Source: Nesterenkonia marinintestina (lineage in GTDB: Bacteria; Actinomycetota; Actinomycetes; Actinomycetales; Micrococcaceae). Taken from it: a DNA stretch of 64,000 nucleotides. Shown here piece by piece: positions 43,193 to 55,100 of the stretch. The stretch lies in NCBI RefSeq assembly GCF_025420485.1, contig NZ_JAOEFD010000009.1, forward strand, positions 1-64,000, read 5' to 3'. Made by a program: the position numbers and the translations under genes. The notes beneath the pieces were generated by a model. It made no database searches and was not told where the DNA came from. It saw nothing but the letters and a program-made list of their open reading frames with translations. Every line of letters starts with the position of its first letter. The first letter of the stretch is position 1.

Positions 43193-43894
43193 ATGACCCT
43201 TCAGGTCAGCTACACCGGACGCAACATCCAGATCCCCTCAGACTTCAAGGAACACGTCGAGGAGAAGGTCGACAAGATCGACCAGCTCGCCGACAAGGGG
43301 CAGCGTCTCGAGGTCAAGGTCTCCAGTGAGAACTCCCACCGTCGCGCCGACACCTCGCTCACCGTCGAGCTCACCGTCATCGGCCGGGGGAAGGTCGTCC
43401 GCTCCGAGGCACAGGCCGAGGACAAGTTCCAGGCCTTCGAGGTGTCGCTGAACAAGCTGACCGAGCGTCTGCGCCGCGCCCGCGACAAGAAGAAGTCCCG
43501 CGCCCACCAGGGAGGCGCAGCTCCGGACGTGGCCACCGCGCTGGCCGGTCTGCCGCCTGTGGCCACGGACCGTCCCCTCTACGAACAGGTCCTCGACGCC
43601 GAGCGCGCCCACGACGTCCCGCCGGGAGAGGAGCACGACGACGACGCCCCCATCCGCATCCGGCGCAAGGTGTTCCCCGCCGAGCCGATGACCGTCGACG
43701 CCGCCGTCGACGCGATGGAGCTCATCGGACACGACTTCTTCCTCTACATCGATGCCGAGACCCAGCTGGCCTCGGCGGTCTACCGGCGCCGCGGGTGGAC
43801 CTACGGAGTCATCTCCCTGGACGCCGGCAAGGCCGCAGAGGACGGGCCGACCACCGAGGAGCGGACCTACCGGGCGGAGAACGGCGCCGCCTGA
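43193..43894 (+). CDS. hpf: Ribosome hibernation promoting factor, long form
   Basis: Long HPF dimerises 70S ribosomes in stationary phase. The N-terminal S30AE domain reads MTLQVSYTGRNIQIPSDFKEHVEEKVDKI, with conserved Lys/Arg near the RNA; a linker then leads to the C-terminal dimerisation domain (RRKVFPAEPMTVDAAVDAMELIGHDFFLYIDAET). The 233-residue length is normal for actinobacteria. ATG 43193 has GGAGGA upstream. It sits between comF and secA, as in Mycobacterium. Confidence 0.95.
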   Translation: MTLQVSYTGRNIQIPSDFKEHVEEKVDKIDQLADKGQRLEVKVSSENSHRRADTSLTVELTVIGRGKVVRSEAQAEDKFQAFEVSLNKLTERLRRARDKKKSRAHQGGAAPDVATALAGLPPVATDRPLYEQVLDAERAHDVPPGEEHDDDAPIRIRRKVFPAEPMTVDAAVDAMELIGHDFFLYIDAETQLASAVYRRRGWTYGVISLDAGKAAEDGPTTEERTYRAENGAA

Positions 43895-43977
43895 CCGGCT
43901 CCCGCGGCCGCACGACCGCGCCTCCGGTGCCCGTCCGAGGACCGCCGCACAGCGGCCTCGGACGGGCACCGTCGCGC

Positions 43978-44007
43978 TTCGACGCCCTCAGGGCCGGAGC
44001 GTAGTAT
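43978..44007 (+). promoter_or_regulatory. Putative promoter of secA
   Basis: TTCGAC (43978-43983) and TAGTAT (44002-44007) are separated by 18 bp, giving a leader of about 90 nt before secA. Confidence 0.45.
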
Positions 44008-44103
44008 GGATCTCTGGACCGGACCGTCCGGGTCGCTCCGTCATGCCCTCGATGAGAGGGGCGCCAGCGCCCGACGTCCTGACGACCTGATGGAGAACCG
44101 ACT

Positions 44104-46766
<2,663 letters not shown>

Positions 46767-46773
<7 letters not shown>

Positions 46774-46798
46774 GTCCCGCCGGCTCGAGCCTCAGCCG
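46767..46798. terminator. Hairpin between convergent secA and Rv3235-like gene
   Basis: CGGCTGAG and CTCAGCCG form an 8-bp stem that overlaps both stop codons. It could end transcription from both sides. Confidence 0.5.
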
Positions 46799-47517
46799 AG
46801 CTCGAGGGCGCAGACCCGCCACCGTCCGCCGTGCGCCTGCAGCCGCATGGCGCAGGCCCGGGTGCGCACTCCGTCGTCGAGCACGACGGAGACCTCCCAG
46901 CTGGCGGTCCCCACCCGGTCGCACCGGATCCTCCGGACCGCGCGCGACGGCGGCGTCGGCAGGGCCTCGGCCCCTCGGGAGGAGCTCGACGACGCCGCCG
47001 TCCGCGCCGACCGCCGCAGCGGTGCGCGCACGTGGCGGACGAGCTCGGCCCGTTCGGCGACCTTCTCCCAGACCGACGGCTCGAGCCAGCGCTGCAGCTG
47101 GGAGGCCGGACGCACGCCGGCCAAGGTCTCCAGGGTGGCCTGGCAGACGATCGTGGAGATCGCGGTGATCTGACGGCGCTCCTCCCGGTCGGAGGCCAGG
47201 GCGGTGGGTCGGCGTCCGTCGGCGGGCGGCCCCTGCGGCGCGCCGTCCTCCTCGCCTGAGGCGGGGGCGAGTTCGGACTCGGGGCAGAGCCGCCGCAGCA
47301 GCGCAGGGACCTCCTTCTCGCGACGCAGACCGAAGACGCTCGGCTCCCGCGGGGTCGCGGCGTTCCATGCCGGACCGTCCTCCACGGTGAGTCGGGCGTC
47401 CCATCGGACGAGCGGCTCCCATGCCGCGGCGCGGGCGGGACGACGACCGGCGGGGGCGGTGGTCGTGTCAGAGGTGCGAGTGGTCACGTCGGAGGTCTCC
47501 ACGGTCAGGGCTGTCAT
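46792..47517 (-). CDS. Rv3235-family protein
   Basis: The 241-residue protein has a disordered Thr/Arg/Ala-rich N-terminus and a C-terminal conserved part: ITAISTIVCQATLETLAGVRPASQL, LEPSVWEKVAERAELVRH and VVLDDGVRTRACAMRLQAHGGRWRVCALELG. This resembles a family known as Rv3235 in Mycobacterium, which also lies by secA. The role is unknown. It is the downstream gene of the LysM gene, with a repeat-filled gap between. Confidence 0.72.
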   Translation of the reverse strand: MTALTVETSDVTTRTSDTTTAPAGRRPARAAAWEPLVRWDARLTVEDGPAWNAATPREPSVFGLRREKEVPALLRRLCPESELAPASGEEDGAPQGPPADGRRPTALASDREERRQITAISTIVCQATLETLAGVRPASQLQRWLEPSVWEKVAERAELVRHVRAPLRRSARTAASSSSSRGAEALPTPPSRAVRRIRCDRVGTASWEVSVVLDDGVRTRACAMRLQAHGGRWRVCALELG

Positions 47518-47536
47518 CGGGGCGTCCTCTCTGGGC

Positions 47537-47592
47537 CGGTCGTGTGCGGTGCGGTCGTGTGCGGTGCGGTCGTGTGCTGTGCGGTCGTGTCG
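47537..47592. repeat. 15-bp tandem repeats between two genes
   Basis: Three copies of CGGTCGTGTGCGGTG (third with one change) and a partial fourth fill the gap between the LysM gene stop and the Rv3235-like start. Confidence 0.85.
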
Positions 47593-47608
47593 TCGGGAGG
47601 GTCGGGGG

Positions 47609-48493
47609 TCAGCCGTGCTGGGGCGCCGGTCGCTCGAGCACCGTGCCGGGGTTCAGCAGGGCGGGGTCCTCGCCGATGAGATGGACGTTGGCCTCGTGCC
47701 AGCGCGGCCACTCCTCGGCGATCTCCCAGTCGCAGGCCCCGGGGCCGAGTCCGGCGGCGGCGATGTCCCAGAGCGTGTCGCCCGGGCGGACGGTGACGGT
47801 CGAGTCGCCGTCGGGGGAGGGTCTGGTCTCGGCCTGCTGATGGCGGTCCTCCGCCGGTTCGGGCGACTGGGGGATGAAGAGCGGAGCCACAGGGTCCTCC
47901 TGCTGATCGGAGATGTGCTGGTCGGTGTCGGACGCATCGTGCTGGTCGGTGTCGGGAGCCTGGTCCTGGTCGGTCGCCCCGGGCTCCTCCGACTCTTCGG
48001 CCACGACGGGGGTGAGAGGCGCCTGCTGCGCGGGGGCGGCAAGCGCACTCGGAGCGGCGATGCCGCCCACGGCCATCTGCAGACCGAGGGTGAGGGCGAT
48101 GCCGCGGCGCATATAGGCCGGTGACAGCGCCTCCACGCCGGCCGGGACCGAACGGCCGAGGCGCAGCACCAGGACCATGACCAGGGAGGCGGCGCCGGCG
48201 ACGGCCGAGCCGAGGCTCAGGGCCGCCCCCACGAGGGCGGCCGAGAGGCCGATCAGCAGCTCGGCCGCACGGGGACCGCCGACCGACGTGCCGAGCAGAT
48301 CCCCGGCGCTGAGCCCGGTGAGGCCGCGTCCGACCCAGGGGCCCGATTCGAGGAGGCTGAGTCCGCAGAGCACGAGCACCGGGCCGGCCAGGACGGTCGC
48401 CGCGGTGAGCACCGCGTCCGTCCGGGATCCGGAGTCCTCCCTCGTGCCGCGCCCCGGATGCGCTCCGGAGGTGGTGGGGGTGCTCCTGCGCAT
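47609..48493 (-). CDS. LysM-domain membrane protein
   Basis: The 294-residue protein has several hydrophobic segments in the first 130 residues (VLTAATVLAGPVLVLCGL and AALVGAALSLGSAVAGAASLVMVLVLRL), a signal-like stretch, an acidic linker (DQDQAPDTDQHDASDTDQH) and a C-terminal LysM domain (VTVRPGDTLWDIAAAGLG...NPGTVLERP), which binds peptidoglycan. ATG 48493 has GGAGG upstream. It resembles BTAD/transglycosylase-associated LysM proteins of actinobacteria; role unknown. Confidence 0.8.
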   Translation of the reverse strand: MRRSTPTTSGAHPGRGTREDSGSRTDAVLTAATVLAGPVLVLCGLSLLESGPWVGRGLTGLSAGDLLGTSVGGPRAAELLIGLSAALVGAALSLGSAVAGAASLVMVLVLRLGRSVPAGVEALSPAYMRRGIALTLGLQMAVGGIAAPSALAAPAQQAPLTPVVAEESEEPGATDQDQAPDTDQHDASDTDQHISDQQEDPVAPLFIPQSPEPAEDRHQQAETRPSPDGDSTVTVRPGDTLWDIAAAGLGPGACDWEIAEEWPRWHEANVHLIGEDPALLNPGTVLERPAPQHG

Positions 48494-48522
48494 CGTGGTC
48501 CTCCCTATCCGGTCCCGTTGCA

Positions 48523-48577
48523 AGCATTTCATGCTGTTTGATGGTGTTTGATGATCTTAGAGCACTTCGCATAGTAC
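48523..48577. promoter_or_regulatory. Repeat-rich divergent promoter region
   Basis: An inverted repeat (AGCAT-TTC-ATGCT, 48523-48535) is followed by two 10-bp direct repeats (TGTTTGATGG and TGTTTGATGA, 48535-48554). TTGATG at 48548-48553 and TAGTAC at 48572-48577, 18 bp apart, form a promoter for the plus-strand gene, whose ATG 48587 begins nine bases after the -10. Confidence 0.55.
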
Positions 48578-48586
48578 ACAATGACC

Positions 48587-49216
48587 ATGGGTTTGGATAG
48601 GCTGTGGCCGACCGAGAGGACGCCGGCCACGATCGGGCAGGGGGAGTCAGCCGTGCGATGGGATGCGCTGTTCGCCGACCTCCAGGCGCAGTGGGAGGCT
48701 GAGGCCTCGGCGGAGCTGGACCGCGAGATCGCTGAGGCGGTCAGGGTCGAACAGTCCACCGTGCGCCTGATCGACCGGCTCCGCGGTCATCGGGACGTGA
48801 CGCTCGGCTTCCGTCTGCTGTCGGGCGGACACGTGGCGATGGCGCCCCAGCTGGTGGGCGAGGACTGGGTCGCCGGGACGGAGGCCGGCGCGGGCATCGT
48901 CCTGCCCGCCTCGTCCATCGCCGTCGTGGACGGCCTGGGTCGACGGGCGTCCACCGAGCCGAGCCGGGCCCGTCGGGGCCTGGGCATCGGGACCGTGCTC
49001 CGTGCGCTCTCCCGCGACCGCGCAGTGATCACCGTGCAGGGCGCGGACGGCTCACAGCTGGCGCAGGGTCTGAGCGCCGGAGTCGGACGCGATCATCTCG
49101 AGGTGCTCCCGACCCACGGGGGCGAGGTGCCGAGGTCCCGCAGCATGCAGGCGGTCCGCGCGATCCCATTCTCCGCGCTGGGGCTGGTCCGGGCCGATGT
49201 GGCGGCTCGGATCTGA
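48587..49216 (+). CDS. Conserved-looking protein of unknown function
   Basis: The protein is 209 residues if it starts at ATG 48587, or 211 from ATG 48581. A helical acidic N-terminal part (LFADLQAQWEAEASAELDREIAEAVRVEQ) precedes a beta-rich domain (TLGFRLLSGGHVAMAPQLVGEDWVAG) and AIPFSALGLVRADVAARI at the end. There is no signal peptide or span. It resembles proteins that follow LysM/Rv3235-like genes in Micrococcales, but I cannot name the family. The near-leaderless start is described under its promoter. Confidence 0.6.
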   Translation: MGLDRLWPTERTPATIGQGESAVRWDALFADLQAQWEAEASAELDREIAEAVRVEQSTVRLIDRLRGHRDVTLGFRLLSGGHVAMAPQLVGEDWVAGTEAGAGIVLPASSIAVVDGLGRRASTEPSRARRGLGIGTVLRALSRDRAVITVQGADGSQLAQGLSAGVGRDHLEVLPTHGGEVPRSRSMQAVRAIPFSALGLVRADVAARI

Positions 49217-49256
49217 GCTCCCCGCCTCGGGACGCAGGTCAGATGTGGGGCAGACG

Positions 49257-49523
49257 TCAGTCGTGCGGGTCGGCCGGTGCGGCAGGCGCTGCGCGTGCCG
49301 CGGGGGCACCGACCTCGGAGCGATCGGCCTCGCCGCGGGCGGCCGCCTGCTCGGCGTAGCGCGCCTCGATGTACTCGTCGAGCTTGGCCTCCTCCACGCG
49401 CCACTGGCCGCGTCCGCCCACCTGGATGGCCTCCAGCTCGCCGCTGCGGACGAGTCCCCGGATCGCCGACATCGAGATGTTGAGGCTCTCGGCGACGTCG
49501 GACAGCGTGAGGAAGCGGCGCAT
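49257..49523 (-). CDS. Excisionase/MerR-type winged-helix DNA-binding protein
   Basis: The 88-residue protein has an HTH17/excisionase-type domain: FLTLSDVAESLNISMSAIRGLVRSGELEAIQVGGRGQWRVEEAKLDEYIE. This is similar to the BldC and AlpA-like class. A disordered Ala/Pro tail follows. There is no adjacent integrase, so it is more likely a developmental or local regulator than a phage excisionase. ATG 49523 has AGGAG upstream. Confidence 0.78.
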   Translation of the reverse strand: MRRFLTLSDVAESLNISMSAIRGLVRSGELEAIQVGGRGQWRVEEAKLDEYIEARYAEQAAARGEADRSEVGAPAARAAPAAPADPHD

Positions 49524-49683
49524 CGTGAGGTCTCCTGCTCATCGTCGTGAGTGGCGTCAGGTGGTGGGTGCCTACCAGTGATTGTCCCACAGCGCGTTCG
49601 ATGCCGGATGAGGATACACAGGGCTGTGGAGGACGTTTCGCATCGTTCGGTGCGTCTCGGCTACCCTGGCGCACCGAGACGAG

Positions 49684-49725
49684 AGCACTGAACTGACAGC
49701 ACTGAACTGACAGCACTGAACTGAG
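49684..49725. repeat. 14-bp tandem repeats upstream of the SAF gene
   Basis: Three copies of the unit AGCACTGAACTGAC (third ending in GAG) lie 66-107 nt before the SAF-domain gene. They fall in the promoter region and may be an operator or a variable spacer. Confidence 0.8.
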
Positions 49726-49791
49726 AGACTCCGGCGGATCGCCACGGCTGGTCCGTCGGGAGGGACGACGAACACCACCGGGGGGTCAGCA

Positions 49792-50520
49792 ATGTCGGCG
49801 TACCGGGACACCGGCGATCTGCACAGCGGGAAGCACACGGGCCGCCGTCCAGGCGGGGGCGAGGCCGGACACGATGAGGAGCCGGCCGTCGCCGAACGGC
49901 TGCGTCGTCCCGGGTGGCGGGATCCGCGGCTGCTCGCCGGAATCATGATCGTGCTGGTCTCCGTCGCCGGCGTCGTCGCCCTGGTCGCCTCCCAGGACCG
50001 GACGACGTCGGTCTACGCGGCGGCCGAAGACCTCGACGTCGGCTCACCGGTGACCGCGGACGACCTGCGGGTGGAGCAGGTGCGCCTCGACGGCGCCGAA
50101 GACCGCTATCTGACCACCGAGGACGACCTGGACGAGGGGACGCAGATCGTCGCCGCCGTCGAGGAGGGGGAGCTGCTTCCCCAGCGCGTGGTCGACGACT
50201 CCGATCCGCAGGGCCGCCAGGCCGTGATCCTCGAGGTCGACCACACGCTCGCGACGGCGGTGGAGTCGGGCCGCGCCGTCGACGTCTGGGCCACCTACCC
50301 CTCGACCTCGACCTCCGACTCGCCCGCCCGCGCCGAGCAGCTGGTCGACGCGGCGAAGGTCGCCTCGGTCTCGGAGGACAGCTCCGCCTTCGGCTCGCAG
50401 AGCCGCACCAGCGTGGAGGTGCTCATCGACCCCGAGGACATGGCCACGGTCCTCGAAGCCCGCGGGGAGGCTCAGATCGCCGTGGTCCCGGCCGGCGTCG
50501 ACCCGGAGACCCAGCTGTGA
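49792..50520 (+). CDS. SAF-domain (CpaB/RcpC-like) protein
   Basis: The 242-residue membrane-anchored protein has one span (LLAGIMIVLVSVAGVVALVAS) near residues 43-63, then a SAF-type domain (VYAAAEDLDVGSPVTADDLRVEQVRL) as in CpaB/RcpC of tight-adherence pili and in sialic-acid/antifreeze-like proteins, then an acidic C-terminal domain with VVPAGVDPETQL. It overlaps the next gene (GTGA). A full pilus locus is not present in the window. Confidence 0.8.
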   Translation: MSAYRDTGDLHSGKHTGRRPGGGEAGHDEEPAVAERLRRPGWRDPRLLAGIMIVLVSVAGVVALVASQDRTTSVYAAAEDLDVGSPVTADDLRVEQVRLDGAEDRYLTTEDDLDEGTQIVAAVEEGELLPQRVVDDSDPQGRQAVILEVDHTLATAVESGRAVDVWATYPSTSTSDSPARAEQLVDAAKVASVSEDSSAFGSQSRTSVEVLIDPEDMATVLEARGEAQIAVVPAGVDPETQL

Positions 50521-52124
50521 GCCGCTGCGCCGTCGTGACCGCAGGGCGTCTGCGCACCGATCACATCGCCGCCGTCGAAGGGCGCCAGGGTGCGGTCACC
50601 GTGGAGCGCCGCTGCGCCGACCTGGCCGAAGTGGTGGCCGTGGCCCGCGCCGGTTGGGCCGACGCCGCCCTGCTGATCGGCTCCACCGAGGACCTGACCG
50701 GGTCTCTGGTGGAGGAGCTGCGCCGGGCCGAGGTGACCATCGTCGTGGTCTCGGACGTGGCCGGCGAACGGGGCCGACTCCTCCGTCTCGGGGTCTGCGC
50801 CCTGCCCGACGAGGTCGACACCGATACTCTGCTCGCGGCGCTGCGCGGCGACCTCGAGCTGCCCGAGCCCCCTGCGGAGTCCGCCGAGTCCGGCGTCGAC
50901 CTCGGAGCCGAGGTCCGCGTCGATGGCCGCGTCGTAGAGACGGAGGCCGAGGCCGCTGCGGAGGCGGCGTCCCGCGATGAGGAGGACACCGCCGCCGACG
51001 GCGGGACCGACGCCGCGTCCGACGCGCCGGACGACGTCAGCGGGCCCGACGACGAGATCATGTCCGACGAAGAACACAGGTCCGCCGACGAACACGGGCC
51101 TGGCGATGAGCCGGCGTCCGACGATGAGGCCGTGGAACCGGGTGGGTCGCAGGATGCCCGACCACGGGGCGTCCTGACCGTCTGGGGAGCCCACGGAAGT
51201 CCCGGACGCACGACCCTGGCCGTCAACATCGCCGCCGAACTCGCCGCAGAGGGCTCTCGCGTCCTGCTCATCGACGCCGACACCGTCGCCTCCTCCGCCG
51301 CGGCGCACCTGGGTCTGCTCGAGGAGTCCGCAGGACTCGCACAGGCGTGCCGACAGGCTGAGCTCGGCCGGCTCACACCCCGGCGGCTGAGGCGCTGTGC
51401 GACGGCCGTCGACGTCGCCGGCGGACGGTTCCACCTGCTCACCGGCATCCCCCGGGCGGAGCGCTGGCGCGAGCTCCGTGAACACGGACTGCGTGAGGTG
51501 CTGCAGACGGCGCGGCAGGAGTACGACGTCGCCGTCGTGGACATCGCCTCACCGCTGGAGCAGGACGAGGAGCTCACCTTCGACACCCAGGCGCCCCAGC
51601 GCCACGCCGCCGGACTCACCGCCCTGCGGTGCTCCGACCGGGTGCTCGCCGTCGGAGCCGCCGACCCGGTCGGATTCACACGTCTGGTGCGTGCGCTCGA
51701 GGACTACGGCCTCAGCGTCCCGGAGGCACCGCGCCCGCAGGTCGTCGTCAACCAGGTCCGCCGGGAGGTCGTCGGGCGGGACCCCGAGCAGCATCTGCAC
51801 CAGGCGTGGCGACGCTTCGGTCCCGACCGTCCGATCGATCGGCTGCTGCCGTGGGACCGCGAAGCATGCGACGGGGCCCTGCGCCACGGACGGGCCCTGA
51901 GCGAGGCCGCACCCCACTCGACCCTGCGGGACGGCATCGCCGAGCTGGCCGGGCTGCCCTCGCCGCGGCCGCAGGGACTCTGGGGACGCCTGTCCGAAAT
52001 CCTCCCCGGGACCCTGTCCGAAACCCTCTCCGGAGCTCTGCCCGGCACGCGGGCCGGGGGTCGGCGCAGGTCCGGACGGGCCGACCGTCGCGGGACAGTG
52101 GGAAGCGGCACGACGAGCAGTTAG
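50517..52124 (+). CDS. CpaE-like MinD/ParA-family ATPase
   Basis: The 535-residue protein has a degenerate receiver-like N-terminal part (residues 1-120), a long acidic disordered linker (about 120-215), then a ParA/MinD-type ATPase with the deviant Walker A GAHGSPGRTTLAVNIAAELA and DADTVASSAAAHLGLL, and a late AVVDIASPLEQDEE Walker B. CpaE proteins position pilus machinery. The C-terminal 90 residues are basic and Pro/Gly-rich. GTG 50517 overlaps the SAF gene stop, which decides the start. Confidence 0.82.
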   Translation: MSRCAVVTAGRLRTDHIAAVEGRQGAVTVERRCADLAEVVAVARAGWADAALLIGSTEDLTGSLVEELRRAEVTIVVVSDVAGERGRLLRLGVCALPDEVDTDTLLAALRGDLELPEPPAESAESGVDLGAEVRVDGRVVETEAEAAAEAASRDEEDTAADGGTDAASDAPDDVSGPDDEIMSDEEHRSADEHGPGDEPASDDEAVEPGGSQDARPRGVLTVWGAHGSPGRTTLAVNIAAELAAEGSRVLLIDADTVASSAAAHLGLLEESAGLAQACRQAELGRLTPRRLRRCATAVDVAGGRFHLLTGIPRAERWRELREHGLREVLQTARQEYDVAVVDIASPLEQDEELTFDTQAPQRHAAGLTALRCSDRVLAVGAADPVGFTRLVRALEDYGLSVPEAPRPQVVVNQVRREVVGRDPEQHLHQAWRRFGPDRPIDRLLPWDREACDGALRHGRALSEAAPHSTLRDGIAELAGLPSPRPQGLWGRLSEILPGTLSETLSGALPGTRAGGRRRSGRADRRGTVGSGTTSS

Positions 52125-52197
52125 GCTGAGGTCATCGAGCGGCGGACGACGTGGTCCGCCCGAGGCGACGGGACGTGCACCCGAGAAGAGGATGGAC

Positions 52198-55100
52198 ATG
52201 TCATCAGAGCTGACCCTCTGGACCCGCGGAGACTCGGACCTGGGGGAGGTGGCACGGGCCTACTTCTCGCACATCGCGGCGGAGGACCTCAGCACCGTCG
52301 ACGACGACGAGCGCCTCGCCCGCGTCGAAGCCCACCTGCAGCTCTCCTCCGACCGCACCGGCGAGCAGCCCGCTGTGCGCGTCGCCGAGGTCGACGGCCG
52401 CAGCATCGCCATGGTGGTCACCGAGGACATGCCCCACCTGGTCGACTCCGTGTCCGGCGAGGTCTCCCGACAGGGCCATGCGATGTCGATGGTCGTCCAC
52501 CCGATCTTCCTCATCGGCCGCAGCGCCGAGGAGGAGCGCCGCCTGCTCTCGGTGCGCCGGGTCGCCGCCGACCAGCGGGGACTGGCCTCGGGCGACACGC
52601 AGACGATGCCGGACCTCGCCGAGCTGCTCGAGGACGAACACCGCACGGTCGTGGAGTCATGGATCGCCGTCGAGCTCGACCATCCCATCGACGATGAGCA
52701 GGCCGGGAGCCTCGTCGAGGGCCTCCACGCCGTCCTCGCCGATGTGGCGGTCAGCCATCGGGACCAGGACCGCATGCGGTCCCGCGCCCGAGGCACCGCC
52801 GGCAACCTCCGCGAGACCGAGGACCTGGTGGAGGGTCCGGAGGCCGCCGATCTGCTGGAGTGGATGTCGGACGAGCACTTCCTCTTCCTGGGCTTCCGCG
52901 AGTATCAGTTCGACGTCCCGGGCGACCCCACGAGTCAGCTCAGCCCGGTGACGGCCGGGGGGCTGGGGATCCTCGCCCCCGGCCGCGACGACCACCTGAC
53001 GCGGCTGCACGACCTGCCCGGCGACCACCTCGGGTCCGACTCCCTCGACGACGACCGCCGCCCGATGGCCATCACCAAGGCCGATGCCCACTCCACGGTG
53101 CGGCGGCGCACCTACATGGACTATGTGGCGGTGAAGACATACTCCTCCGACGGCTCGGTCCGCGGTGAGCGGCGCTTCGTCGGCCTGTTCAACGAGCAGG
53201 CCTACACCCAGTCGATCACCACCATCCCCCTGCTGCGCTCCCGCGCCCACGAGCTGCTCCGCCGGTCCGGATTCACCCAGGACTCCCACTCGGGCTCGGA
53301 CCTGATGCAGATCCTGGAAACCTACCCGCGCGACGAGCTGCTGCAGATGGGCATCGACGAGATCGAGGCCGCCGCGTGGCAGGTGCTGCAGCTGCAGGAG
53401 CGCCGCCGCATCCGCCTGATCCTGCGCCGAGACCCCTACGGCCGCTTCATGACCGCCCTGCTCTACATGCCCAGGGACAGGTACAACACCGCGGTCCGTC
53501 GTCGGGTCGAGGACACTCTGATGCGTCACATCGACGCCGAGTCCATCGAGTTCACCGTCCGCCTCACCGAGTCGGTCCTGGCCAGGGTCTTCTTCCGGAT
53601 GCGCCTGAAGGAGGGTGCCGGCGAGCCCGAGATCACCCATGAGGAGCTGGAGCGTCGGCTGGCCGACACCATCCGCTCCTGGCCCGACGCGGTGGCCGGA
53701 CAGATCGAGGCCCGCTACGAGGAGAGCCGGGCGCCGCAGGTGGCCGCACGCTGGCAGGAGGCCTTCCCGGCCGACTACCGGGTCATCTACGAGCTGGACG
53801 AGGCGATGGACGACATCGCCGAGTTCGAGTCCCTCCTCGGCGAACCGCAGGCCGGACCGCGGATGCGGTTCTGCTCACCGGGCGCCGACGACGGCGCGGA
53901 CATGCGGCTGAAGCTCTACCTCACCGAGCCGAAGACGCTGACCGACACGCTGCCGGTCCTCGACGCGTTCGGACTGTCGATCCTCGACGAGCGCTCCTAC
54001 ACCCTCACCCTCGGCGGCTCCGAGGGCTCCCTCCACCTCTACGACCTGGGGCTGCGGTACCCGGAGGGGGTCGACGCCGAGTCCACGATCCCGCTGCTGG
54101 GGGAGGCCTACGGCGCGGTGCTCGCCGGCCGGGCCGAGTCCGACATCTTCTCCTCGCTGGTCCTGCATCTGGGGCTGAATAGCCGGAAGGTGACCGTGCT
54201 GCGCGCCTACGCCGGGTATATGCGACAGCTCGGGATCACCCACTCCTACGACTTCATCGCGGAGGCGCTGCGTCAGAACGCACCGGTGGCGTCCGCACTC
54301 GTGGAATACTTCGAGGCCCGCTTCGACCCCAAGCCCGACGGCGAGCCCATCGACGAGGAGGACCGGGACCGGCGGATGACCGAGGCGCGGGATGCGGTCG
54401 AGTCGGCGATGGAGTCGGTGCGCACCCTGGACGCCGACCGTGTGCTGAGCCTGTACCTGAACCTCATCGACTCCACCCAGCGCACCAACGCCTACCACCG
54501 GCGTCCGTGGCTCGCGCTGAAGCTCACACCGCCCACGATCGACGCGGCACCGCTGCCGCGCCCGGCCCATGAGATCTACGTGTACTCCCCGCAGGTCGAG
54601 GGCGTGCACCTGCGCTTCGCCAAGGTCGCCCGCGGCGGCCTCCGGTGGTCGGACCGTCCGGAGGACTTCCGCACCGAGGTCCTGGGGCTGGTGAAGGCCC
54701 AGATGGTGAAGAACTCCGTCATCGTGCCCTCCGGGGCGAAGGGCGGATTCTTCGCCAAGCAGCTGCCGGACCCCGCCGCGGACCGCGGGGCGTGGTTCGA
54801 GGCCGGCCGGGAGGCGTACAAGGTCTTCATCCGCGCACTGCTGGACATCACCGACAACCAGCAGGAGCGTGACGGTGAGATGGTCGTGACGCCTCCGGAC
54901 GACGTCATCCGTCACGACGGTGACGACCCGTACCTCGTGGTCGCCGCCGACAAGGGCACGGCCACCTTCTCCGACACGGCCAACGAGCTCTCCCTGGAGT
55001 ACGGCCACTGGCTGGGCGACGCCTTCGCCTCAGGCGGTTCGGTGGGCTATGACCACAAGGCCATGGGCATCACCGCACGGGGAGCCTGGGAGTCGGTGAA

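Noticed and set aside
49257-49523. Phage excisionase marking an integrated element
   Set aside because: No integrase, attachment repeats or phage genes are nearby and the neighbours are core actinobacterial genes.
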